Assembly (NCBI GenBank): GCA_028290925.1
Contig: JAQGIX010000328.1
Span: 1-9,317, forward strand
Length of the DNA stretch: 9,317 nt
Reading direction: 5' to 3'
From: Phenylobacterium sp.
GTDB taxonomy: Bacteria; Pseudomonadota; Alphaproteobacteria; Caulobacterales; Caulobacteraceae
Shown: positions 1 through 6,245 of the stretch, in pieces
Layout: the number at the start of each line of letters is the position of its first letter
Position numbering within the stretch: position 1 is the stretch's first letter
The notes under the pieces: model-generated
Seen by the model: only the letters and a program-made list of their open reading frames with translations
Databases searched by the model: none
Told to the model about the DNA's origin: nothing
Position numbers and translations under genes: made by a program

Positions 1-417
1 GAACACCCACGGCGCCTGGTCGCAGGCCGGCGGGCCGATCCTGGCGCCGGCGAGCAGGTTCTTGAGGTCGGCCGCGCTGACCCCGCCCGCCCCGGCGCTG
101 GAACAGGCCGAGGGGCCCGGCCAGAACTTCCATTCCGCGCCGGCGTGGTAGATGGCGATCCCCGCGCCGGCCAGGAAGACGAGGGCCACGATCCAGTCGC
201 TGAGCTGGCGGAACCGCGCGCCGCCCGGCAGCCGCACCAGGATCATGAAGCCCAGCGCCAGGGTTCCGGCGACCCAATAGACCTCCCGCTGGCGCAGGCA
301 CAGCGTGCAGGGCGAATAACCGCCGAAGGTCTGGAAGCCGTGGGCGATGGCCAGCATGATCGCCGAGGCGATCAGGGCGGCGAGCCGCCAGCGGTCGAGG
401 ATCGGGGTCAGCGTCAT
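1..417 (-). CDS. dsbB: Disulfide bond formation protein DsbB, 3' end cut by window edge
   Basis: Inner-membrane quinone reductase that re-oxidises the periplasmic thiol oxidase DsbA. I translated 139 residues from the ATG whose complement is at 415-417; the frame stays open to position 1, so the C-terminus lies outside the window. Visible hallmarks: a hydrophobic first segment (about 12-28), the quinone-proximal CxxC (CTLC, C37 and C40), a second and third membrane stretch (about 47-62 and 75-90), the family motif YHAGAEWKFWPGP (90-102), and the two periplasmic-loop cysteines C105 and C132. All four catalytic cysteines are therefore present. E. coli DsbB is about 176 aa, so roughly one helix is missing. 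The start has no clear Shine-Dalgarno, but the CxxC position relative to the N-terminus fits the family. It lies 40 nt downstream of the DedA gene on the same strand and is probably co-transcribed with it. Confidence 0.95.
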   Translation of the reverse strand, partial: MTLTPILDRWRLAALIASAIMLAIAHGFQTFGGYSPCTLCLRQREVYWVAGTLALGFMILVRLPGGARFRQLSDWIVALVFLAGAGIAIYHAGAEWKFWPGPSACSSAGAGGVSAADLKNLLAGARIGPPACDQAPWVF

Positions 418-457
418 CGTCAGCGATATGAGGGCAAATTCCGGATCAGCCAAAGAC

Positions 458-1024
458 CTACAGCGCCACGACGATGGCGACCAGCGCCACCACGGCGAGG
501 GTGGCGTAGAGCGCGATGCGGCGCTCGACCTCCGCCCGGATCGCCGGGCCGAAGTACTTCAGGAGCGTCGCGGTGAGGAAGAAGCGCGCGCCGCGAGTGA
601 CGATCGAGGCCCAGACGAAGGTGAACAGGTCGAACCTGGCGAGGCCGGCGGTGATGGTGACCAGCTTGTAGGGGATCGGGGTCAGCCCCTTGATCAGGAT
701 GATCCACAGGCCGTAGCGGGCGAACCAGGCCTGGAACTCCTGCTGGCCCTGGGGGTGGCCGAACAGGGCGAGGATCTGGTGGGCGACCGGCGCCAGGAAG
801 ACGCCGATCGCATAGCCCAGGAGCCCGCCGATCACCGAGGCGGCGGTGCACAGGGCGGCGTAGGCGAAGGCCCGCTGTGGCCGGGCGAGCACCATCGGCG
901 CCAGCAGGAGATCCGGCGGGATGGGGAAGAAGGAGCTCTCGGCGAAGGAAACGGCTGCGAGGGCGATGGCCGCGTGCCGCGAGGCCGCCAGGCTCATGAG
1001 CCAGTCGTAGATTTTGCGGAGCAT
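458..1024 (-). CDS. YqaA/DedA-family membrane protein (VTT domain)
   Basis: 188-aa polytopic inner-membrane protein of the DedA/VTT (SNARE-associated) superfamily. Members are implicated in flipping lipid carriers such as undecaprenyl phosphate or phospholipids; the substrate of this one is unknown. Visible features: the re-entrant motif FAESSFFPIPPD (27-38, with E29 and P34-P37), a Gly-rich helix GGLLGYAIG (66-74), FARYG (101-105), the second re-entrant motif KGLTPIPYKLVTITAGLAR (112-130), and a hydrophobic C-terminal helix (about 170-188). The frame is open upstream to 1135, but I chose the ATG at 1022-1024 because MLRKIYDWLM is the typical YqaA N-terminus and the upstream 37 residues are Arg-rich and non-membrane-like. 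No strong ribosome site is visible. It is first in an apparent two-gene unit with dsbB. The gene divergent to it starts 205 nt away. Confidence 0.9.
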   Translation of the reverse strand: MLRKIYDWLMSLAASRHAAIALAAVSFAESSFFPIPPDLLLAPMVLARPQRAFAYAALCTAASVIGGLLGYAIGVFLAPVAHQILALFGHPQGQQEFQAWFARYGLWIILIKGLTPIPYKLVTITAGLARFDLFTFVWASIVTRGARFFLTATLLKYFGPAIRAEVERRIALYATLAVVALVAIVVAL

Positions 1025-1060
1025 TGACGATCCGGCGGAGAGGTTGGGGCGTTCAGCTCT

Positions 1061-1094
1061 AGCATTCGTCGAGCGACGAATGCTGAGTATTTTT
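1061..1094 (+). terminator. Perfect hairpin followed by T5 (intrinsic-terminator-like)
   Basis: AGCATTCGTC (1061-1070) and its exact complement GACGAATGCT (1075-1084) flank the loop GAGC, followed by GAGTA and TTTTT (1090-1094). On the plus strand this has the form of a Rho-independent terminator. No plus-strand gene lies upstream for it to terminate, because both upstream genes read the other way. On the minus strand the same palindrome lies 37-60 nt ahead of the DedA start codon, so it could instead be a 5'-UTR hairpin or a protein-binding site. Confidence 0.4.
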
Positions 1095-1103
1095 GTTTGA
1101 CCG

Positions 1104-1141
1104 TTTTCCGCCGCGCGGTGGCGGGCGGCCCGCACGGAAAA
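1104..1141. repeat. Intergenic inverted repeat with GC-rich core
   Basis: TTTTCCG (1104-1110) and CGGAAAA (1135-1141) are exact inverted copies 24 nt apart. Between them lies a smaller palindrome, GCGGG-CGG-CCCGC (1121-1133). The structure sits in the divergent region between the DedA gene and hpd. Its role is unknown. It could be a binding site or a fold in either leader, or chance in GC-rich DNA. Confidence 0.4.
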
Positions 1142-1183
1142 TGATCGGACAAGGCAGGTGGCGCTTGTCTCGTGGCTATCGTG

Positions 1184-1207
1184 AACTAGTTTCAGATGAT
1201 ACTAATT
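1184..1207. promoter_or_regulatory. Candidate MarR-type operator in the hpd promoter region
   Basis: An AT-rich imperfect palindrome centred at 1195/1196. Its inner halves TAGTTTCA (1187-1194) and TGATACTA (1197-1204) differ at one position, and the flanks AA and TT extend it to 9 matched pairs of 11. It ends 21 nt before the hpd start codon, where repressor binding would block transcription. A weak -35-like TTGTCT (1165-1170) with TAGTTT at 1187-1192 (16-nt spacer) would place the -10 inside the palindrome. MarR proteins commonly bind AT-rich 16-20 bp palindromes, and the operon ends in a marR gene, so auto-control through this site is the simplest inference. Confidence 0.45.
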
Positions 1208-1228
1208 CCGTCGAACGGGAGACCAGCC

Positions 1229-2326
1229 ATGAACGTCCAGGCGAAGCCGGAAGGCCGCGACCTCTTCGACAATCCCCTCGGCACCGACGGATTCGAGTTC
1301 GTCGAGTTCACCTCGCCGGAACCGGAGCGGCTGAAGGGCCTGTTCGAGCTGATGGGCTTCACCGCGATCGGGAAGCACCGCTCGAAGAACGTGCTGCATT
1401 TCCGGCAGGGCGACATCAACTTCATCCTCAACATGGAGCCCGCGGGCCAGCCGGCGGCGTTCCGCGAGGCCCACGGCCCCTCGGCCAACGCCATGGCGTT
1501 CCGGGTGAAGGACGCCGCCAAGGCGTTGCGGCTGGCGGTCGAGCGTGGGGCCACGCCGGTGACCGGCCCGGTCGGGCCGATGGAGCTGAACATCCCGGCG
1601 ATCGAGGGGATCGGCGGCTCGAACCTCTATCTGGTCGACCGCTATGGGGCGCAGGAGATCTACGACGTCGACTTCGTGGAGATCCCCGGGGCCAGGGCCG
1701 CCATGGCGGCCAACTCCAAAGGCCTGACCTACCTCGACCACCTGACCCACAACGTCCATCGCGGGCGGATGGCGCACTGGGCCGACTTCTATGAGCGCGT
1801 CTTCAACTTCCGGGAGATCCGCTACTTCGACATCGAGGGCGCGCAGACCGGCCTGTTCTCCAAGGCCATGACCAGCCCCTGCGGCAAGATCCGCATCCCG
1901 CTGAACGAGAGCCAGGACGACCACTCGCAGATCGAGGAGTTCCTGCGCGAGTACCACGGCGAGGGCATCCAGCACGTGGCGCTGGGGACCGACGACATCT
2001 TCGCCTCCGTCGAGTCGATGCGCGAGACGGGCGTGAAATTCCAGGACACGCCGGAGACCTATTACGAGCAGCTGGACGGCCGAGTGCCCGGCCACGGCGA
2101 GAACCTGCAGCGGCTGCGGGCGGACAGGATCCTGCTCGACGGCGCGCCCACCGAAGGCCAGGGCCTGCTGCTGCAGATCTTCACGGAGAACATGATCGGT
2201 CCGATCTTCTTCGAGCTGATCCAGCGCAAGGGCAACGAGGGGTTCGGCGAGGGCAACTTCAAGGCGCTGTTCGAGTCCATCGAGCTCGACCAGATCCGCC
2301 GCGGCGTGCTGCCGGCCAAGGCATAG
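1229..2326 (+). CDS. hpd: 4-hydroxyphenylpyruvate dioxygenase
   Basis: Non-haem Fe(II) enzyme converting 4-hydroxyphenylpyruvate to homogentisate, the entry step of this tyrosine-degrading operon; cytoplasmic. The 365-aa length is normal for the bacterial family. It has two vicinal-oxygen-chelate halves (about 20-150 and 165-330). The predicted iron ligands are H171 in LDHLTHNV, H249 in IQHVAL and E329 in FFELIQRKG; their spacing (78 and 80) matches H161/H240/E322 of the Pseudomonas enzyme. The C-terminal GFGEGNFKALFESIE is the family's gate-helix signature and argues against hydroxymandelate synthase. I chose the ATG at 1229 over the open frame from 1196 because GGGAGA (1217-1222) lies 6 nt upstream and because the palindrome at 1184-1207 overlaps the earlier start. 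It is the first gene of a six-gene unit; the next gene starts 10 nt downstream. Confidence 0.96.
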   Translation: MNVQAKPEGRDLFDNPLGTDGFEFVEFTSPEPERLKGLFELMGFTAIGKHRSKNVLHFRQGDINFILNMEPAGQPAAFREAHGPSANAMAFRVKDAAKALRLAVERGATPVTGPVGPMELNIPAIEGIGGSNLYLVDRYGAQEIYDVDFVEIPGARAAMAANSKGLTYLDHLTHNVHRGRMAHWADFYERVFNFREIRYFDIEGAQTGLFSKAMTSPCGKIRIPLNESQDDHSQIEEFLREYHGEGIQHVALGTDDIFASVESMRETGVKFQDTPETYYEQLDGRVPGHGENLQRLRADRILLDGAPTEGQGLLLQIFTENMIGPIFFELIQRKGNEGFGEGNFKALFESIELDQIRRGVLPAKA

Positions 2327-2336
2327 GCGTCGTCGC

Positions 2337-3317
2337 ATGGCCAGATGGGCGCTGGTGGCGCACGGGGGGGCAGGCGTCATCGAGCGCGACCAGCTGAGGC
2401 CGGAGCAGGACAAGGCCTATCGCGAAGCCATGGGCCGGGTGGCCGAGGCCGCCGCCGCGGTGCTGAAGGCTGGCGGCGCGGCGCTCGACGCCATCGAGAC
2501 GGCGATCCAGAGCCTCGAGGACGACCCGCTGTTCAACGCCGGCCGCGGCGCGGTGTTCACCGCGCAGGGCGACATCGAGCTCGACGCCTCGATCATGGAC
2601 GGGAGCAACCTGGCGGCCGGCGCCGTGGCGGGCGTGCGGCGGACCCGGCATCCGATCTCGGCGGCGCGCGCCGTCATGGAGCAGTCCCCCCACGTCTTCC
2701 TGGGCGGCGAGGGCGCCGACGCCTTCGCCCGCAGCTGCGGACTGGAGCAGGTGGACCCGTCGTTCTTCTTCATCGAGCGGCGGTGGAAGGCGCTGGCCCG
2801 CGAGCTGCAACGCCAGGGCCTGCCGATCCCGCCGCGCCCCGCCGGTCCGCCGGCGGCGCTCGATACGCGGGCCGCGCTGGCGCACGACGAAGGCAAGCGC
2901 GGGACGGTCGGCGTGGTCGCCCTCGACAGCGACGGGACCGTGGCGGCTGGGACGTCGACAGGCGGCGTCACGGCCAAGCGCTGGGGCCGGGTGGGCGATT
3001 CGCCGATCATCGGGGCGGGGACCTACGCCACCAACGCCGCCGGCGCGGTCTCCTGCACCGGCGCGGGCGAGTATTTCATCCGGCTGTCGGTGGCGCGGAC
3101 CATCTGCGCGCTGGTGGAGATGAAGGGCCTGTCGCTGCAGGCCGCCGCCGACCAGGTGGTGCAGCGCGACCTCACCCGCCTGGGCGGCGAGGGCGGGGTG
3201 ATCGCGGTCGCGCCGGACGGCCAGATGGCCTGGAGCTTCAACACCTCCGGCATGTACCGGGCGCGCATCGCCGAGGGTGAGGCTATGGTGGTGGGCATCT
3301 ACAAGGACGATCCGTGA
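2337..3317 (+). CDS. Isoaspartyl peptidase / plant-type L-asparaginase (Ntn hydrolase)
   Basis: 326-aa member of the threonine-nucleophile Ntn-hydrolase family. The precursor self-cleaves into alpha and beta subunits, and the mature enzyme hydrolyses beta-aspartyl dipeptides and often asparagine. The cleavage site is visible at G189/T190 in KRGTVGVVALD. The other active-site residues sit at the same offsets as in E. coli EcAIII: T208 (GTSTGG), R218 and D221 (RVGDSPIIGAG), T241 and G242 (CTGAGEY). HGGAG (9-13) and FNAGRGAVF (66-74) are N-terminal family motifs. No signal peptide is seen. The start follows hpd by 10 nt and the stop overlaps the hmgA start (TGATG). It has no step in the homogentisate pathway, so its place inside this operon is unexplained. 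The true substrate could be a related beta-aspartyl or N-acyl amide. Confidence 0.92.
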   Translation: MARWALVAHGGAGVIERDQLRPEQDKAYREAMGRVAEAAAAVLKAGGAALDAIETAIQSLEDDPLFNAGRGAVFTAQGDIELDASIMDGSNLAAGAVAGVRRTRHPISAARAVMEQSPHVFLGGEGADAFARSCGLEQVDPSFFFIERRWKALARELQRQGLPIPPRPAGPPAALDTRAALAHDEGKRGTVGVVALDSDGTVAAGTSTGGVTAKRWGRVGDSPIIGAGTYATNAAGAVSCTGAGEYFIRLSVARTICALVEMKGLSLQAAADQVVQRDLTRLGGEGGVIAVAPDGQMAWSFNTSGMYRARIAEGEAMVVGIYKDDP

Positions 3318-4450
3318 TGGCGACGCGCAACTGGCTCCCGATCCGCGGCGCGCAGGGCAAGCACTCCCGCCAGGCGCACGCCGACATGCCGGAGGGCACC
3401 TACGAGCGGGAGATCTCCAAGGAGGGCTTCTTCGGCCCGGCCGCCTTCATCCACCACAGGCGCCCGCCCACCGGCTGGACGAAGTTCGAGGGGCCGCTCC
3501 GCCCGCGGGCCTTTGACCTGGCCCGGCTGAACGCCGCCGAGCCCAGCCCCTGGGCGGCCGGCAAGGTGCTCCACAACGCCGCCCTCGAAGTGCGGTTCTG
3601 GAAGTTGGCTGCGGCCATGCCGGCGCTCGCCCGCAACGCCGACGGCGACCAGCTGCTGTTCATCCACCAAGGCGCGGGCGAGGTCTTCAGCGACTACGGC
3701 CGGCTGACCTACCAGGCCGGCGACTACCTCTACCTGCCGCGCGGGACCATGTGGCGGCTGACACCCGCCCAGCCGACCGCGATCCTGATGATCCAGGCGA
3801 CCAACACCCACTTCGGCCTGCCGGACAAGGGCCTGCTGGGGCCCCACGCCCTGTTCGATCCGGCCATGCTGGAGACCCCGCTGATGGACGAGGCGTTCCG
3901 CGCCCACCAGGCGGAAGAGGGCGAGTTCACCGTCGAGATCAAGAAGCGCGGCGAGGTCAGCCGCGTGACCTATCCGTACAATCCGCTGGACGCGGTGGGC
4001 TGGCACGGCGACCTGGCCCCGGCGAAGCTCAACGTGAAGGACCTGCGCCCGGTGATGAGCCACCGCTACCACCTGCCGCCGAGCGTCCACACGACCTTCG
4101 TCTCGGATCGGTTCGTGGTCTGCACCTTCACGCCGCGGCCTTTCGAGACCGATCCCGGCGCGCTGAAGGTGCCGTTCTTCCACAACAACGACGACTACGA
4201 CGAGGTGCTGTTCTACCACGCCGGCGACTTCTTCAGCCGGGACAACATCGACGCCGGCATGCTTACTTTTCACCCGAGTGGCTTCACCCACGGGCCGCAC
4301 CCGAAGGCGCTGAAGAACATGCTCACCCCGGCCAAGCCGGCCACCGACGAATACGCCGTGATGATCGACGCCCGCGATCCGCTGGAGGTTGGCGAGGCCG
4401 CCGCGTCGGTGGAGAATGCGGCCTACGTGGACAGCTGGAAGGGCTCATGA
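3317..4450 (+). CDS. hmgA: Homogentisate 1,2-dioxygenase, short form
   Basis: Opens the ring of homogentisate to maleylacetoacetate using Fe(II) and O2. The 377-aa length is shorter than the well-studied human and Pseudomonas enzymes (about 430-445 aa); the cut is mainly at the N-terminus. It is a cupin-type protein: DQLLFIHQGAGEVFSDYGRL (111-130) and GDYLYLPRGTMWRL (135-148) form the N-terminal cupin, and FFHNNDDYDEVLFYHAGDFF (287-306) with HPSGFTHGPHP (319-329) the C-terminal one. Likely metal ligands are H289, E296 and H325. H-to-E spacing is one residue longer than in human HGD (H335/E341), so the exact ligand set is inferred. The ATG at 3317 overlaps the previous stop; an in-frame GTG at 3314 is the alternative. 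AAGGA at 3303-3307 serves either. Its position between hpd and fahA supports the assignment. Confidence 0.88.
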   Translation: MATRNWLPIRGAQGKHSRQAHADMPEGTYEREISKEGFFGPAAFIHHRRPPTGWTKFEGPLRPRAFDLARLNAAEPSPWAAGKVLHNAALEVRFWKLAAAMPALARNADGDQLLFIHQGAGEVFSDYGRLTYQAGDYLYLPRGTMWRLTPAQPTAILMIQATNTHFGLPDKGLLGPHALFDPAMLETPLMDEAFRAHQAEEGEFTVEIKKRGEVSRVTYPYNPLDAVGWHGDLAPAKLNVKDLRPVMSHRYHLPPSVHTTFVSDRFVVCTFTPRPFETDPGALKVPFFHNNDDYDEVLFYHAGDFFSRDNIDAGMLTFHPSGFTHGPHPKALKNMLTPAKPATDEYAVMIDARDPLEVGEAAASVENAAYVDSWKGS

Positions 4451-4716
4451 ACCAGGCCGACGACCTGGCCGACGCCGCCCGCGACGAGATGGAACGGGCC
4501 TGCGAGCTGGCCTGGCGCGAGCTCGCCAAGCACACGCCCTGGGGCGACACTTTCGAAGGCTTCACGCCGGAAGGCCGCGCGGTCTGCTTCGAACGCAGCT
4601 ACCTCTGGGAGGAGCATCCCGGGGGCGACATCCTCGTCGAGGTGCACGTCTATGAGCCGCGGGATTACGAGGCGGGGGTCCGGCTCACCCGCTCGATCAA
4701 GCGGGAGACAGTCTGA
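4447..4716 (+). CDS. Unrecognised 89-aa protein inside the homogentisate operon
   Basis: The ATG at 4447 overlaps the hmgA stop (ATGA) and is preceded by GGAAGGG (4437-4443), a good ribosome site. The stop is at 4714-4716, 4 nt before fahA. This tight fit shows it is a genuine operon gene, although the frame is also open far upstream inside hmgA. The protein is acidic at its N-terminus (DDLADAARDEMERACE, predicted helix). It then has WRELAKHTPWGDTFEGF (23-39) and a beta-rich, aromatic second half (SYLWEEHPGGDILVEVHVYEP, residues 51-71), and ends in a basic LTRSIKRETV. There is no signal peptide, membrane segment or cysteine pair. I do not recognise a family. A small accessory or stability factor for HmgA or FahA is possible but unproven. 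Confidence 0.82.
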   Translation: MNQADDLADAARDEMERACELAWRELAKHTPWGDTFEGFTPEGRAVCFERSYLWEEHPGGDILVEVHVYEPRDYEAGVRLTRSIKRETV

Positions 4717-4720
4717 CCTC

Positions 4721-5725
4721 ATGAAGCTCGCATCCTTGAAGGGCGGCCGCGACGGCCGGCTGGTGGTGGTCTCCCGGGACCTCGCCTGGTTCACCGACGC
4801 CAGCCATATCGCCGCAACGCTGCAGGCGGCGCTGGACCACTGGGGCCGCTGCGAGCCCGACCTGCGCGGCCTGGCCGAGAGCCTGGAGCTGGGCGCCGTG
4901 CCGCGCGAGCGGTTCCACGAGCATTCGGCGGCCAGCCCGCTGCCGCGCGCCTACCAGGGGGCGGACGGCTCGGCTTATGTGAACCACGTGCAGCTGGTCC
5001 GGAAGGCGCGCGGCGCGGAGATGCCCGACAGCTTCTGGACCGACCCGCTGATGTACCAGGGCGGCTCCGACGGGTTCCTGGGCCCCCGCGATCCGATCCC
5101 GCTGGCCGACGAGGCCTGGGGCTGCGACCTGGAGGGCGAGGTGGCGGTGATCACCGGCGACGTCGCCGCGGGCGTCGATCCGCAGGCCGCGCTGGGGTCG
5201 ATCCGCCTGATCATGCTGTGCAACGACGTCTCCCTGCGCAACCTGATCCCCAACGAGCTGGCCAAGAGCTTCGGCTTCTTCCAGTCGAAGCCGGCCTCGG
5301 CCTTCTCGCCGGTGGCGGTGACGCCCGACGAACTGGAGGGCTGGCGCGACGGCAAGCTGCACGGCGCCCTGCAGGTGGAGGTGAACGGCCAGCCGCTCGG
5401 CGCGGCTGACGCCGGGGTCGACATGACCTTCGACTTCGGGACCCTGATCGCCCACGCCGCCAAGACCCGGGCCTTGAGCGCCGGCTCGATCATCGGCTCC
5501 GGGACGGTCTCCAACCGCGGCCCGGACGGTGGGCCCGGCCAGCCAATCAGCGCGGGCGGGGTGGGCTACTCCTGCCTGGCCGAGGTGCGGACCATCGAGA
5601 CGATCCAGGATGGCCAGCCCAAGACGCCGTTCCTCAAGGCCGGCGACGTGGTGCGCATCGAGATGCGCGACGCCAAGCGCAAGTCGATCTTCGGGGCCAT
5701 CGAGCAGGAGGTGGTCGCCGGATGA
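4721..5725 (+). CDS. fahA: Fumarylacetoacetate hydrolase family protein
   Basis: Last catalytic step of the pathway: cleaves fumarylacetoacetate to fumarate and acetoacetate in the cytoplasm. It has 334 aa, with an N-terminal domain (about 1-95) and a FAH catalytic domain (about 100-330). Predicted divalent-metal ligands are E138 and E140 in DLEGEVAVI and D169 in LCNDVSLRNL; an upstream Asp in SFWTDPLMYQGGSD (104-117) is a fourth candidate. The conserved GSGTVSNRG (259-267) and a late GDVVRIEM (308-315) are also visible. I chose the ATG at 4721 because MKLASLKGGRDGRLVVVS is the usual N-terminus of this bacterial type. GGGAG lies 13 nt upstream, so coupling to the preceding gene (4-nt gap) may help initiation. 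The stop overlaps marR by 4 nt. Position beside hpd and hmgA makes the specific substrate likely. Confidence 0.93.
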   Translation: MKLASLKGGRDGRLVVVSRDLAWFTDASHIAATLQAALDHWGRCEPDLRGLAESLELGAVPRERFHEHSAASPLPRAYQGADGSAYVNHVQLVRKARGAEMPDSFWTDPLMYQGGSDGFLGPRDPIPLADEAWGCDLEGEVAVITGDVAAGVDPQAALGSIRLIMLCNDVSLRNLIPNELAKSFGFFQSKPASAFSPVAVTPDELEGWRDGKLHGALQVEVNGQPLGAADAGVDMTFDFGTLIAHAAKTRALSAGSIIGSGTVSNRGPDGGPGQPISAGGVGYSCLAEVRTIETIQDGQPKTPFLKAGDVVRIEMRDAKRKSIFGAIEQEVVAG

Positions 5726-6237
5726 CCCTTCTTCGCCAAGGCTCCGGAGGGCAGGCCCTGCGAAGCTCCGCCAGGCGCGAAGCAGGGCTGACGCTCGACG
5801 CCTACCTGCCCTACCGGCTGTCGGTGGCCTCCAACGCGGTCTCGGGGCTGATCGCGCGGGCCTATCAGGACCGTTTCGGCCTGAGCGTGCCGCAGTGGCG
5901 GCTGATCTGCGTGCTGGCGGAAGGCGGCGCGCTGACTCAAGGCCAGCTGGTTTCGAAAACGGTCATGGACAAGGTGATGGTCAGCCGCGCGGCCCAGGGG
6001 CTGCTCCGGCGCCATCTGGTGAGCCGCACGGCGCACCACGCCGACGCTCGCAGCCACGTGCTGGCGCTGTCGACGCAGGGGCAGCGGCTCTACGCCGAGA
6101 TCGCACCGCTGGCGCTGGCCTACGAGCAGGCGCTGATCGCGGGGTTAAGCCCCGATGAGGTGGACGGCCTCAAGCGCCTGCTGTCGCGGCTGCAATCGGC
6201 CGCGACGGCGCTGGTGGATTCCGACCCGCCCGCCTGA
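5722..6237 (+). CDS. MarR-family transcriptional regulator
   Basis: 171-aa dimeric winged-helix repressor-type protein, last gene of the tyrosine operon and probably its local regulator; the ligand may be homogentisate or a related aromatic acid (inference). The helix LPYRLSVASNAVSGLIARAY (29-48) starts the MarR fold. LSVPQWRLICVLAE (54-67), LTQGQLVSKTVMDKVMVSRA (71-90; recognition helix at its end) and the wing HHADARSHVLALSTQG (105-120) follow. It ends with a C-terminal dimer helix (about 123-160). The ATG at 5722 overlaps the fahA stop (ATGA), and AGGAGG (5706-5711) lies 10 nt upstream, so the start is firm. Residues 4-22 are low-complexity and Gly/Arg/Ser-rich, unlike the family N-terminus, and coincide with a palindromic repeat-like DNA segment. 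No other Met precedes the DNA-binding domain. Confidence 0.92.
   Translation: MTLLRQGSGGQALRSSARREAGLTLDAYLPYRLSVASNAVSGLIARAYQDRFGLSVPQWRLICVLAEGGALTQGQLVSKTVMDKVMVSRAAQGLLRRHLVSRTAHHADARSHVLALSTQGQRLYAEIAPLALAYEQALIAGLSPDEVDGLKRLLSRLQSAATALVDSDPPA
5731..5788. repeat. Palindromic repeat-like element within the marR 5' end
   Basis: The segment is built from nested inverted repeats: CTTCGC (5731-5736) with GCGAAG (5760-5765); the self-complementary CTCCGGAG (5742-5749); GCAGG-C-CCTGC (5751-5761); and GCCCTGC (5755-5761) with GCAGGGC (5782-5788). It encodes residues 4-22 of the MarR protein without breaking the frame. The density of short palindromes resembles small REP/MITE-like elements dispersed in bacterial genomes. 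Only one copy occurs in this window, so its repeat nature is inferred. Confidence 0.5.
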
Positions 6238-6245
6238 GTGCGGGC
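6228..6245. terminator. Hairpin shared by the convergent marR and small-gene ends
   Basis: GCCCGC (6228-6233), loop CTGAGT, GCGGGC (6240-6245). The loop contains the marR stop codon, and the right arm reaches the first base of the opposing gene's stop (6245-6247). There is no T-run on either side, so it is not a classic intrinsic terminator. It may still pause polymerase or protect 3' ends where two transcripts meet with only 7 nt between coding regions. Confidence 0.35.

Noticed and set aside
1097..1180. TTGACCG (1097-1103) and GCTATC (1175-1180) as an hpd promoter
   Set aside because: They are about 70 nt apart, far from the required 10-14 nt spacing; neither has a partner at the right distance.
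1202..2413. 403-codon minus-strand frame opposite hpd
   Set aside because: Arg/Leu/Val-rich shadow with no motifs, fully overlapping a gene with an intact iron site; long antisense frames are expected in GC-rich DNA.
3299..4300. 333-codon minus-strand frame opposite hmgA
   Set aside because: Low-complexity shadow of hmgA without recognisable domains.
3751..4446. Upstream extension of the 89-aa gene's frame into hmgA
   Set aside because: The extended residues are Arg/Pro/Gly-rich frame-shifted hmgA sequence; the ATG at 4447 has the ribosome site and ATGA overlap.
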